Made by a program: the position numbers and the translations under genes
Assembly: GCF_963676685.1 (NCBI RefSeq)
Contig: NC_092345.1
Coordinates: 85,439,592-85,503,591 of the forward strand
Direction of reading: 5' to 3'
Origin: Mytilus edulis
Taxonomy: Eukaryota > Mollusca > Bivalvia > Mytilida > Mytilidae
Length of the DNA: 64,000 bases
In this document: piece after piece, positions 23,187 to 34,013 of the stretch
How positions within the stretch are numbered: position 1 is the stretch's first letter
How the letters are laid out: every line of letters begins with the position of its first letter
The notes under the pieces: model-generated
Database searches by the model: none
Seen by the model: only the letters and a program-made list of their open reading frames with translations
Told to the model about the DNA's origin: nothing

Positions 23187-23349
23187 CAGTGGTGGATCCA
23201 GAGGGGGGGTTCCGGGGGTTGGACCCCCCTTTTTTTTTTGGCCGATCAATGCATTTGAATGGGAGCATATAGTTGGAACCCCCCCCCCTTTACTCTGGGT
23301 TGGGAACCCCCCCCCCCCCCCCCTTTTTAAATGACTGGATCCGCGCCTG
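23187..23349. mobile_element. MITE, CAGTGGTGGATCC ends
   Basis: 163 bp from CAGTGGTGGATCC to GGATCCGCGCCTG. TACCAA flanks both sides (23181-23186, 23350-23355), and removing the element restores the CATACCAAGTTTGG phrase seen elsewhere in the host repeat. The ends resemble hAT-type CAG..CTG termini, but the 6-bp duplication is shorter than the usual eight. Confidence 0.8.
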
Positions 23350-23736
23350 TACCAAGTTTGGTTTACCTAAGTTTTGAGATACAGAGTTATAAGTTGAACA
23401 CTAATTGGACAATATTTTGTATAGTAGACAAAAGTCAAGTCAAGGTCAGAGAGACCTAACTATAGTATGTGACCCATTGCCAGCCCATGATGCAATTACA
23501 TGCCAAGGGTGGTAAACTTAAGTTTGACTATATAAAAGATATGAGCATGGGCTGGCACGAATTGTTCAAGGTTTAACAATCTTCGGGGTCAAAGGTCAAG
23601 GTCGAAACAATCTGACTAATATATGACATGGTGACACCCTCCCAAACCAATGTTACAACTGGATACCAAGTTAGACTATCTAAGATTTAATGTGCAAAAG
23701 TTATAAGCCAGACACGAATTGGATAAGGTTTTGATT

Positions 23737-24002
23737 ACAGGGACTCGGTTTCCAGATTGAAATTTTGTTTAAATATTTTTTTAGTACTTCCTATCTATTT
23801 TTATTACTTTATTAACGTATTTGACGTTAACATCACTATTTTCAGTATACGAATATGGACAGTAAACTGCACATTGCTAGAAAACAAAGAAATAGTAACG
23901 TCAAATACGTTAATATAGTATTACAAATAGACAGGAAATACTGAAAAAATAATTATAAAAACATTGATTAACAAAATTTTAATCTGCTAACCGAGTCCCT
24001 GT
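23737..24002. mobile_element. MITE, ACAGGGACTCGGTT ends, long palindrome
   Basis: The left end is ACAGGGACTCGGTT and the right end is its inverted copy ending AACCGAGTCCCTGT. The ~33-bp terminal repeats continue into inner inverted segments, TTAACGTATTTGACGTTA against TAACGTCAAATACGTTAA, so the 266-bp element is nearly one palindrome. Flanks GGTTTTGATT and GGTTTTTATA may be a decayed target duplication. Inserted in the 22.9-24.4 kb block. Confidence 0.8.
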
Positions 24003-24594
24003 GGTTTTTATATCAAAGTGGCAATGATAAATTCTCAGCCCAAAGCCCCATAATGGTCCATTATGTAACTGCATACCAAATGGTGGATAAAAGTTATAAA
24101 TGGGCACGAATTGGTCAAGTTTTTACAATCGTATGGATCAAAGTCGGAATAATCTGACTGGTATATGACATACCATACCAAGTTTGGTTACCAAAGTTTT
24201 ATGGTACAAAAGGTATCAGACGGGCGTGAATTGGACAGGGTTATTATATCGTAGCCTGAGTTGAAGTTAAGGTTAAAGTGAGCTTTAAGTTACATTAGTT
24301 CACGACATATTCCATTCCTGCCCCTGATGTATCTGTATACCTTTGGTTATTCTAAGTTTGACTGTCAGGGGTAAAAAATTAAGGTCTTGTATTGCTGATA
24401 TCTGTTGGTTTGTTAATTTGTTTACATTTTATCTCGGTCTTTAATTTTTGTCCAAATACGGACAAAATGGTAACAAAAAAAATCGTCATTCAAGGTCTCA
24501 GTATCACTCCTTTAAAGATCTATAAAGAATCTACAATCGATTTCGGCAAAATTTTACTTATTGGTAGATCGTGTCTTTATGATCATTTATTTTT

Positions 24595-26058
24595 GGCAGT
24601 GGCTATTTGACCGGCACCGGCAAAATAGCAAATTTGCTATTTAGCCGGCACTAAATAAAACTGTTCAATTGATGTGATTAGTAGAATAAAAAACTTTATA
24701 ATAATTTAAAATCATTTTATCACAATCATGACAATATCAAGCATTAAAAATACAGTACAATCAAAAATAAACTATTGAAGATTTTCATAAAATATTATAA
24801 ATAATTTATAACTTTATAATACATTTGTAAATACATTTTTAAATATATTTTTTTCTAAAATATTTATAACAAAATGTTGATTTTCAAATCTGTGTAAAAT
24901 GTATGGTTTAAATATTCTGCCAGTGATAAACTGAAACTGTGTTATGCAAAACATAAAACAGATATGACAGACAATATTAATAGTTGTTTGCTATGAATCT
25001 CAAATGAGCACATGATTTAACATTTGCAATTGTTACAAAACCAATTATTTGCCTTTGGAAGTTGTTTAGTCTAACAATAGATAAATGTTGCCACTCAAAA
25101 TAGGAGCCACACTTTACACTGGCTTCCTTTGAATCTACATCTTGTGTGCATATGTTACATATGTAGATAGGGTTCTTTTTCTTTAATCTCTTTATACACG
25201 CTCTAAATAGCCAGGGTTGTAGCTAGGCCAAAATGATGCGTACTCAAAGCCGAGTGTAAGTCATACGGCGTGGGGGTTTGGGGCTGCTCAAGGCCCCTGG
25301 AAGCTCTGGTGTTAATAGTGAAAAATCCTGCATTCTCGCAATTTCCTGGAACCTAACATGACCTCATAAAAATCATATATTAATATGAAAAAAAAATAAA
25401 GAAAGAAAAACAAACTTCTAATGTGTATTGGGTTGAGCTAGATTGGATCATAAGGATCAGCATCTGTGCAACTTACATGATATTTTTCAAAATGAGAAAA
25501 TACATAAATAAATACAATTACATTTCTCTATGTTTTAGTCTTTTTTCACCTTTTCATTCTCAAATATAATTCTAAAAATCAAGGAACATTTCGCTTTCTT
25601 TTGAATTTCTTATACTGAAAAAAATGTGTTTAAACGCCGCCAAGCCAGATAATCCCTTGATTATAATTGTATTTCTCAAGTCTTCTCATGGTACTGAAAG
25701 ACCATTCTGCCATTGCACATGATCGGCAACACAATCAAAATGCTGGTTCCGTAAATGAAAAGAGTATAATAGTTTCCAGAATGTAGTATAGCTACAAAGT
25801 GACTATTATCATATTTGTATTTCACTTTTCAATTATCTTATTACTTCACTTCTATTCTTAATAGATTCACCATATGTTTATTTTAGTCAAACGTTTAAGT
25901 GTTTATATGAGCAACAGTAACAAGTTTTTAAATAGAAAATTTTGATATTTAATTATTATTCTTAAATTTTAATTCCAGTTAGATATAATTTAATCAGAGC
26001 CGGCTAAATAGCAAATTTGCTGCTATTTTGCAGGTGCCGGTCGAATCATGCCACTGCC
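24595..26058. mobile_element. 1.46-kb TIR element with 9-bp target duplication
   Basis: The left end reads GGCAGTGGC, then GACCGGCACCGGCAAAATAG, then CAAATTTGCTATTTAGCCGG; the right end is the inverted copy with few changes. TTTATTTTT flanks both sides (24586-24594, 26059-26067). The inner part of each terminal repeat is itself palindromic. The interior is AT-rich without a transposase. A 9-bp duplication fits Mutator-like elements best; superfamily assignment is inference. Confidence 0.85.
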
Positions 26059-26110
26059 TTTATTTTTCTATTTCACAGTGTATCTTTCTTTGTAGTTTTC
26101 AAGTTAATTG

Positions 26111-26239
26111 CAGTGGCGGATCTAAAAATGTTCATAAGTGGTGGCCGCTCCGGTCATGCTTCAGTGAATCTCTATATAATCAACCAAAATTTTCCGAGAA
26201 AAGACCCCCCCCCCCCCCCCCCCCCCAAATCCGCCTCTG
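26111..26239. mobile_element. MITE, CAGTGGCGGATC ends
   Basis: 129 bp from CAGTGGCGGATCT to ATCCGCCTCTG, with a long C run inside. AATTG flanks both sides (26106-26110, 26240-26244). Same family as 9697-9830 and 23187-23349 by its ends. Confidence 0.65.
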
Positions 26240-28199
26240 AATTGGCAAAAACACAACTGAAAATCTTAAAAATCGTCATTAAAAAGCTAGGACTCCACAA
26301 AACGGATTTGACTTGTAATCTTGTCTTGCTTTCATAAATCACTTTTTTCTAAAGTATTTATCTTATGCAAACTGTCAAGAAAAAAAGACAAAAAAACTAA
26401 AAATTTGTAAAAATAGTTATTGAAGTGCAATAACCCCAAGAAGGAATCCTCTGACGATTTCGGCAATTATACTTATTTGTAGATCCTGTCTTGTTGTTTA
26501 TTTTTTGTTGTTGAAACATCCTATCCATCTTTTACACTGTGTCTAAACCACACCGGCAAAATTTGCTCGGACTCGATGGTATCTAACATCCGGCACAATG
26601 ACGGAACACCAATAGACAAAAGAAAGGTAGGTTTCTCCTTATTTTTTAATTTTTTTTATGATATCGAAGAATATTTATACATATACAACTATTTTCTATT
26701 GTGAGATGTAATATTTTCTTCAACCGTTCTATATTAACGGAGAAATAAGTCAAAACGCATGTCAAAATGACGAATTGAGTGAACCTTGCCTCGAAATTGT
26801 TTAATTTCTCGTTAAATTGTTCACATTGTACGGAAAGAAAGGTACGGGAAGATAGATATTGACACGGAGATTGCAAATTTAGTTATTATGAGCATCTCCA
26901 TAATTGTATCTCTGTGTATTGAACGAAAGAAATGGGTCATGTCAAAATGGAACTGGCCGGTTTCGTCAATACAACCCGGTTTCGTCATAGATTTCAAAAT
27001 GCATAACCCGGTTTGGTCAAATGAAAAAAATCATAATCGCATTACATTATAATTGATTATTTAACTTCAGCGTTCAAAAGGAGTTTTGTGGGTCGTTGGA
27101 AAACAAGTTTGTTCACCGGACAACGGCTTATTATTATTTATATGAGTCTCAGATTCAAATAAATAATAAGCAAAAACTTGAATTCCTACTCTCAAAGAAC
27201 ACAATTATTTTAATTTACTTTGCATTCCGAAATTTTTTAACAGCATATTGAGATTAAAGCTCTCTAAATATGCGTTTTCTATATGTGTTATGGGAAAATA
27301 TGTTGAACATTTGAAATTAAAGTTTACGGTCTTAAAAATCGAAACACACAATTGATATGTGATTTTCTCGCACAAAAGGATGGACACCTTTATAAGTAAT
27401 CTAATCATTCTATGTATGTAATCTTTTCTACAATCGTTAAAAATAAATCTTCTTAAGGATAAACGTTGATAATAAGACAACTCAGTCTGTATATGCATGC
27501 ATAATCAACATAGAAAATGAATGTAGGATTACAACTACCATGCATTAAAATATTTTTTTGTATCCCTTATTGTAACTATACTGCTATGTACAAATTAGTA
27601 TAATAGTCTCAGGTCATCGACAAAATTCAATAATAATTATTTTGTTAACATTACTAAAAAACGAGTCTGTACTGTCGCCGTTGTGTTATGATGATCGTAC
27701 ACTGACGTTGGTCAATATATTTTGACAATATATACGGACAGACGGATTCAGTTTATTTCAAAGTGGACGTAATTCGAACAACTTTTACATACAGCCGAGC
27801 GTAGCGAGTCGAACAATATTTTGATAATATTTTTGCTTTACAAAATCGTTAAATACAGGAATCAATATAGTTTTGGCAACCAAAGGTTGGGTCGGGGCGT
27901 GCAACCTATACGTCATCTAGATTCGCCACTTATCTTATAAAGTGTATACCGAATTAAAATATTGTAAGAAATGAGAAAACAGGGACACCCGGGAAATCGG
28001 ATTATGTGAGTTGGATTATGTTTATTATAATAAATGCCGAATATCAAGTTCTTTTTATCGATTTCTATACATTTTTTTCAAATATATATAAAAGATATAT
28101 AGCAAAAATGATAAGGCAGACAAATATACAAATAAATCGACTTGGCCGATATCCTAATAAAACTTATTGACCTTTAATTACGAGGTTTTTTTTCATTTC

Positions 28200-28350
28200 T
28201 TTGCGTTTTTACACGCCCGTCCCAATTTTGACAGGACGTATTATTGTATACACCCGTCTGTCCGTCCGTCCTTTCATCCGTCCGTTCCTCCATCTATCAG
28301 TCATTCGGTCCGTCCGTCCGTCCGTCCGTCTATCTATTCGTCTATCCAGC
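28200..28350 (+). repeat. (CCGT)n-bearing dispersed repeat
   Basis: ACACGCCCGTCCCAATTTTG and GGACGTATTATTGTATACAC lead into a degenerate CCGT tetranucleotide array (about 28250-28330). The short frames rich in Ser/Pro/Arg here are artefacts. Lies inside the 5.85-kb element. Confidence 0.7.
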
Positions 28351-29279
28351 ATAAACATGTCGCACCGTAACTTCAGGACAGCTTATCTTATTTTCTTAAA
28401 ATTTAACATAGTTATTTCTTATAATGGTCAAACGACCTGCAAACCTTTTAGTGAAAATCAAAGTTAATCGTTTTGAGTTACAGAAAATGTAAGTGAAACA
28501 GGAATTTGTTTTTTTTTAACATGTCGCGCCATATCTCAAAAACGAAGTATTATAACGGCATTAAACTTTATACACTTCTTAGTTATATAAATATTTTAAA
28601 CTTCTGTTACTTTTTGGTGATGTTTAAAATTTTGGTTTAGAGTGATTGAATTTTTTTGGTAAAACAAAAAAGGGAGGGTCACTTATAGCGATGTATCTCA
28701 AAACCTATTTATGATTATTGTTTAAATTTTGCTCATTTCTTATTAATATTAATCTTAAGATGTCTATACTTTTTGGGGATTATTCAAACTTTTATTTTGG
28801 AGTTATTGAGTTTTTTGTGTCAGCGACAACACTTTGACTCAGTCCATTCCCGAATCACACGCTTGTAATTCCATGGTTGTCTTTAGTTGCTTCATACCAT
28901 ATGCGTTTAGAACATAAAATAGGCAGGTAGTTTTCTTGTTTGAATTGTTTTACATTTATAATTTAGGGCCCTGCTTTAGCTTGCTTTCATGCAGTTTGTG
29001 TGTTTTTCTCATTGTTTAAGGCATACGCTGACCTAAACTTGATTAATTCAACATAATTTTTGTGTCTAAAAGAAAGTTGTCTAATTGTCAATGTTTATGG
29101 GATAAGTGGTTACCATCACTTGTTCTTTTTTAAAATAAGACCTAGATATAAATGACGGTCATGTTTTGCAAACCAACTTTTATTTACATTGAAAATACAA
29201 AACTGTCAGATATTGTTTTCGAAAGTTATCTTGAAGTTTCAATTGAATTTGAACTGTACAAAAAATGAATTTGAACTGT

Positions 29280-31093
29280 AACAAGAGGCTCTCAAGAGCC
29301 TGAATCGCTCACCTGAATTTTTTTGGTTTAATCTCTCATCAATGATTATTTTGGCTTTTCAATTTATTTAAATGTTCTTTGAATCGTCCTATTTTCTTCA
29401 AAAGCAAAAAAAAATCATTTTCTCCTATGTTCTATTTTAGCCATAGGAGCTATGTTTCTTGACATACAAGGAAATGAAATATAAAATTTATACTAGATAC
29501 TCTGAAACTCTGAAACTCATTTAGCCTAAGTTTGGCTGAAATTCATACAGCAGTTTCATAAGAGAAGATTTTTTAAAGTAAGTCAACATGATGAACAAAT
29601 TGTGAAAAAACTCTTTAAAGGGCAATAACTCCTAAAGAGGTCAATTGACAATTTTGGTCAAATTGACTTATTTGTAGATCTTACTTTGCTGATCATATTT
29701 GCTGTTTACAGTTTATCTTTATCTATAATAATATTCAAGATAATGACCAAAAACTGCAAAATTTCCTTAAAATTACCAATTAAGTGGCAGCAACCCAACA
29801 ATTGGATGTTTGATTCATCTGAAAATTTCAGGGCTGATAGATATTGACCTAATGAACATTTTTACTCCATGTCAGATTTGCTCTTAATGCTTTCGTTTTT
29901 GAGATATAAGCCAAAAACTGCATTTGACCCCTATGTTCTATTTTAAGTAACGGCGGCCATGTTTTTTGACGGATCAAAAATCATAGCACACACTTTGTGC
30001 AGGATAATCTAAGGAACAACCATGCTAAGTTTTAACCAAATCCATTCAGTAGTTTCAGAGGAGAAGATTTTTTAAAGTTAGCAAATATGATGAACAAATT
30101 GTGAAAAATTGTCATTAAAGGACAATAACCCCTTAAGGGGTCAATTGACAATTTTGGTCATTTTAACTTATTTGTAGATCTTACTTTGCTGATCTTTTTT
30201 GCTGTTTACAGTTTATCTTTATCTATAATAATATTCAAGATAATGACCAAAAACTGCAAAATTTCCTTAAAATTACCAATTAAGTGGCAGCAACCCAACA
30301 ATTGGATGTTTGATTCATCTGAAAATTTCAGGGCTGATAGATATTGACCTAATGAACATTTTTACTCCATGTCAGATTTGCTCTTAATGCTTTCGTTTTT
30401 GAGATATAAGCCAAAAACTGCATTTGACCCCTATGTTCTATTTTAAGTAACGGCGGCCATGTTTTTTGACGGATCAAAAATCAAAGCACACACTTTGTGC
30501 AGGATAATCTAAGGAACAACCATGCTAAGTTTTAACCAAATCCATTCAGTAGTTTCAGAGGAGAAGATTTTTTAAAGTTAGCAAATATGATGAACAAATT
30601 GTGAAAAATTGTCATTAAAGGACAATAACCCCTTAAGGGGTCAATTGACAATTTTGGTCATATTAACTTATTTGTAGATCTTACTTTGCTGATCTTTTTT
30701 GCTGTTTACAGTTTATCTTTATCTATAATAATATTCAAGATAATGACCAAAAACTGCAAAATTTCCTTAAAATTACCAATTAAGTGGCAGCAACCCAACA
30801 ATGGTTTGTTTGATTCATCTGAAAATTTCAGGGCTGATAGATCTTGACCTAATGAACATTTTTACCCCATGTCAGATTTGCTCTAAATGCTTTCGTTTTT
30901 GAGATATAAGCCAAAAACTGCATTTGACCCCTATGTTCTATTTTAAGTAACGGCGGCCATGTTTTTTGACCGATCAAAAATCGAAGCGCACATTTTGTGC
31001 AGGATATACTAAGGAACAATCATGTTAAGTTTCATTCAAATCCATTCAGTAGTTTCAGAGGAGAAGATGTTTGAAAAATTGTTAACGACGACA

Positions 31094-31160
<67 letters not shown>

Positions 31161-31253
31161 TCGACGACGACGACGACGTCGACGACGACGACGACGACGA
31201 CGGACGCCAAGTGATGAGAAAAGCTCACATGGCCTTTTAGGCCAGGTGAGCTA
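29280..31253 (+). repeat. 500-bp tandem unit element with hairpin ends
   Basis: The marker GAGAAGATTTTTTAAAG recurs at 29562, 30061 and 30561, with GAGAAGATGT at 31061: spacings 499, 500 and 500. Neighbouring units are nearly identical over most of their length. The block starts with a hairpin, GAGGCTCTCAAGAGCCTG, and ends with another, GCTCACATGGCC then TTTTAGGCCAGGTGAGC. A (GAC)n tract at 31085-31203 precedes the terminal hairpin. Diverged relatives flank the 5.85-kb element (24440-24585, 26390-26530, 32400-32900) and occur near 36920-37200 and 45640-45745. Confidence 0.85.
31085..31203 (+). repeat. (GAC)n/(GTC)n trinucleotide tract
   Basis: About 119 bp of GAC repeats with a few GTC interruptions. 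An open frame through it would encode almost only aspartate and is not a gene. Confidence 0.95.
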
Positions 31254-33026
31254 AAAATGATGTGAAAAACATGCCTATAAAAATAAATGTGCCTACCATA
31301 AACGGAGAGAAAGTTACAAATCTCACTGCTATGTTATGGATGCTTAAGTGTGAAAACTCGCTTTAGTGCGCAAGTAACACAGTATATATAGTACCAGAAA
31401 ATCTGTCAGGACTGCATGCATGATTAATTTGTGCAGAACAGTATAGACTATAGTCGGTTTGGGACTGTTCGTCAATGATTGAATGCATAAATGTATTAAT
31501 AATTGATAGTAAATATTTTAAACTATAAGTGTATAATATAGTATAGTAAATTAAAATTATGGCACAATCAAAACACATCCTTTTATTTTTCATCTTTACA
31601 TACTACTATTATAAACAAAGAAAATATAATAATGTTACGAAATAATTAGATACCAGTGTTTGATATTCAGTATTTATATTCCATTTAAAATTAGTTTGAA
31701 GTTAAGGGAAATAAGGGATACGCCTTTCATTAGGAAAATGTGTATTAGCATAATTAACTATGTCCAAAAGTGCCCGTTTAAAATAGATTTTAACACGCCA
31801 AGTTTACTTTACAATAAATATATATTTAAATTCTCGAAAGACAATGTTCAGATCCGTGCCAAAGTTTCTTTTCATAAATTGTTTGTTAAAAAAACCCAAA
31901 AAAAACCGGGTGATATATATAGACGAAACCGGGTGATTGTGTAGTAACAACATTGACGAAACCGGTTTATTTTAATTTGACATGACCCTTTTCTTTCGTT
32001 CGATACACAGAAATACAATTATTGAGATGCTCATAATAACTAAATATGCAATCTCCGTGTCAATATCTATCTTCCCGTACCTTTCTTTCCGTACAATGTG
32101 AACAATTTAACGAGAAATTAAACAATTTCGAGGCAAGGTTCACTCAATTCGTCATTTTGACATGCATTTTGACTTATTTCTCCGTTAATATAGAACGGTT
32201 GTAGAAAATATTACATCTCTCAATAGAAAATAGTTGTATATGTATAAATATTCTTCGATATCATAAAAAAAATTAAAAAATAAGGAGAAACCTACCTTTC
32301 TTTTGTCTATTGGTGTTCCGTCATTGTGCCGGATGTTAGATACCATCGAGTCCGAGCAAATTTTGCCGGTGTGGTTTAGACACAGTGTTTTATAGTTTTA
32401 AAGCTTTTTGGCACAATTACATCCCCCAAAACTATGATGGTAAAAGTATTAAATATATAAGGCCAGTAACTCCAGTTAAGAATTGTCTGACGATTTTTGG
32501 TGTGTTTCGACTTATTTGTGCCTGTTTGCCTATATTTTTACAATTTGAAAGGGTTTATCTATCTATCATAGTTTATGAGATATGATTATCAGGCGAAAAT
32601 AGTAAAAATTGGAGAAAATCGTCATTGAAGAGAAATAACTTCAACAAGGAGTGAGTTAATTGACTGTATGGTAGATCTTGACTTGCTAATCATCTTTTGT
32701 TATTAAAGTGTCAATGTAACTACACTAAACAATTATAAAAATCATTGACGAGCAATGTCTTTAATAAGAAGTCGTCTGACTATCTCGAATCGACCATGTC
32801 GACCTCTGTGTCAATCGTGCTTCATTCTTGCTATAAAATGATTCTCTCAATCTATTATAGTTTTCAAGATAATAGACATACAGTAGTTGTCGTTTGTTTA
32901 TGTAATTACGTGTTACTCGTTTCTCTTTTTTTTTTTTTTAAATTTTATATAGATTAAACCGTTGGTTTTCCCGTTTGAATGGTTTTACACCATTCATGTC
33001 CAGTGCAGGATGTTTATTCAATATTG

Positions 33027-33775
33027 TCGACATCGCGATATCTACAATGTTAAAACGATATCGTGTAAACATTGTTTACATTGTTTGAACCCTTATATAT
33101 TGTTAACATCGTTGACATCGTTAACATCGCGATGTTTACAATGTAAACACGATGTCGTGTTAACATCGTTTACATTGTTTGAACCCTTATATATTGTTTA
33201 CATCGTTGACATCGTTTACATCGCGATGTTTACAATGTGAACACGATGTCGTGTTAACATCGTTTACATTGTTTGAACCCTTATATATTGTTTACATCGT
33301 TGACATCGTTAACATCGTGATGTTTACAATGTAAACACGATGTCGTGTTCACATCGTTTACATTGTTTGAACCCTTATATATTGTTTACATCGTTGACAT
33401 CGTTAACATCGCGATGTTTACAATGTAAACACGATGTCGTGTTAACATCGTTTACATTGTTTGAACCCTTATATATTGTTTACATCGTTGACATCGTTAA
33501 CATCGCGATGTATACAATGTAAACACGATGTCGTGTCAACATCGTTTACATTGCTTGAACTCTTATATTGTGTTTTCATTCTTGACATTGTTAACATCGC
33601 GATGTATACAATGTTAACACGATATCGTGTCAACATCGTTTACATTGCTTCAACTCTTATATAGTGTTGACATTGTTGACATTGTTAACATCGCGATGTA
33701 TACTATGGTAACACGATGTGGAGTCAACATCGTATACATTGTTTGACCCCTTATTTATTGTTTACATAGTTGTCT
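33027..33775 (+). repeat. 94-bp palindrome-rich minisatellite, eight units
   Basis: The phrase GTTTGAACCCTTATATA or a variant is positioned at 33087, 33181, 33275, 33369, 33463, 33557, 33651 and 33745, exactly 94 bp apart throughout. Each unit holds three adjacent dyads: ACATCGCGATGT, GTTTACAATGTAAAC and AACACGATGTCGTGTT. Central units are nearly identical and the outer ones diverge. Ile/Val/Tyr-rich frames in it are artefacts. Confidence 0.95.
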
Positions 33776-34013
33776 AAAGGAAACATATAAATGCACACTG
33801 TATACATGTTATTTGCAAATTTATTGAACAAAATTAAAGGAACAATAAAACTTTTTGTAGACATTTAAAACTGATTGTTATAATAATTACTGATATTATT
33901 TTAGTTTAATTAAGTTGTAATGTGAAATGAAAACTTGATACTAGTAAAACTAGTTAGAAGATCTAGAGATAATACGTTACTTGTAAGTATTGTTATTTGA
34001 ATAAGGTACAGGA

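Larger units (their letters stand above)
22860..24390 (+). repeat. Diverged tandem-like dispersed repeat block
   Basis: Phrases such as TCAAGGTCAAGGTGAGAA, AATCTGACTAGGACATGACA, AACTGCATACCAA and CGAATTGGACA recur every 170-240 bp through this block with strong divergence. Two MITEs are inserted in it (23187-23349 and 23737-24002). There is no coding capacity. Confidence 0.65.
26535..32387. mobile_element. 5.85-kb element with ~430-bp inverted arms, TTTTA duplication
   Basis: The left arm (26535 to about 26960) starts CACTGTGTCTAAACCACACC; the right arm (about 31965-32387) ends with its inverted copy, GGTGTGGTTTAGACACAGTG. The arms differ at only about a dozen positions. TTTTA flanks both sides (26530-26534, 32388-32392). 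Just inside each arm are short CCCGGTTTCGTCA-type repeats, three on the left and two or three on the right. The interior shows no transposase; it carries a CCGT simple repeat, the 500-bp array at 29280-31253 and two unrecognised frames of about 95 codons. A CAC-starting terminus with a 5-bp duplication is what Transib/RAG-type transposases make; that placement is a hypothesis. Confidence 0.85.

Noticed and set aside
28167-28467. Ser/Pro/Arg-rich frames
   Set aside because: Products of the CCGT tetranucleotide repeat in two frames.
31022-31240. Open frame encoding a poly-aspartate protein
   Set aside because: It is the (GAC)n tract read in one frame within a repeat element, with no gene context.
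27205-31944. Two ~95-codon frames just inside the inverted arms of the 5.85-kb element (27205-27498 minus, 31660-31944 plus)
   Set aside because: They face inward like duplicated genes, but their translations do not align convincingly and show no transposase motif.
32962-33664. Three overlapping frames rich in Ile/Val/Tyr repeats
   Set aside because: They are translations of the 94-bp minisatellite, which has a length that is not a multiple of three, so frames shift between units.
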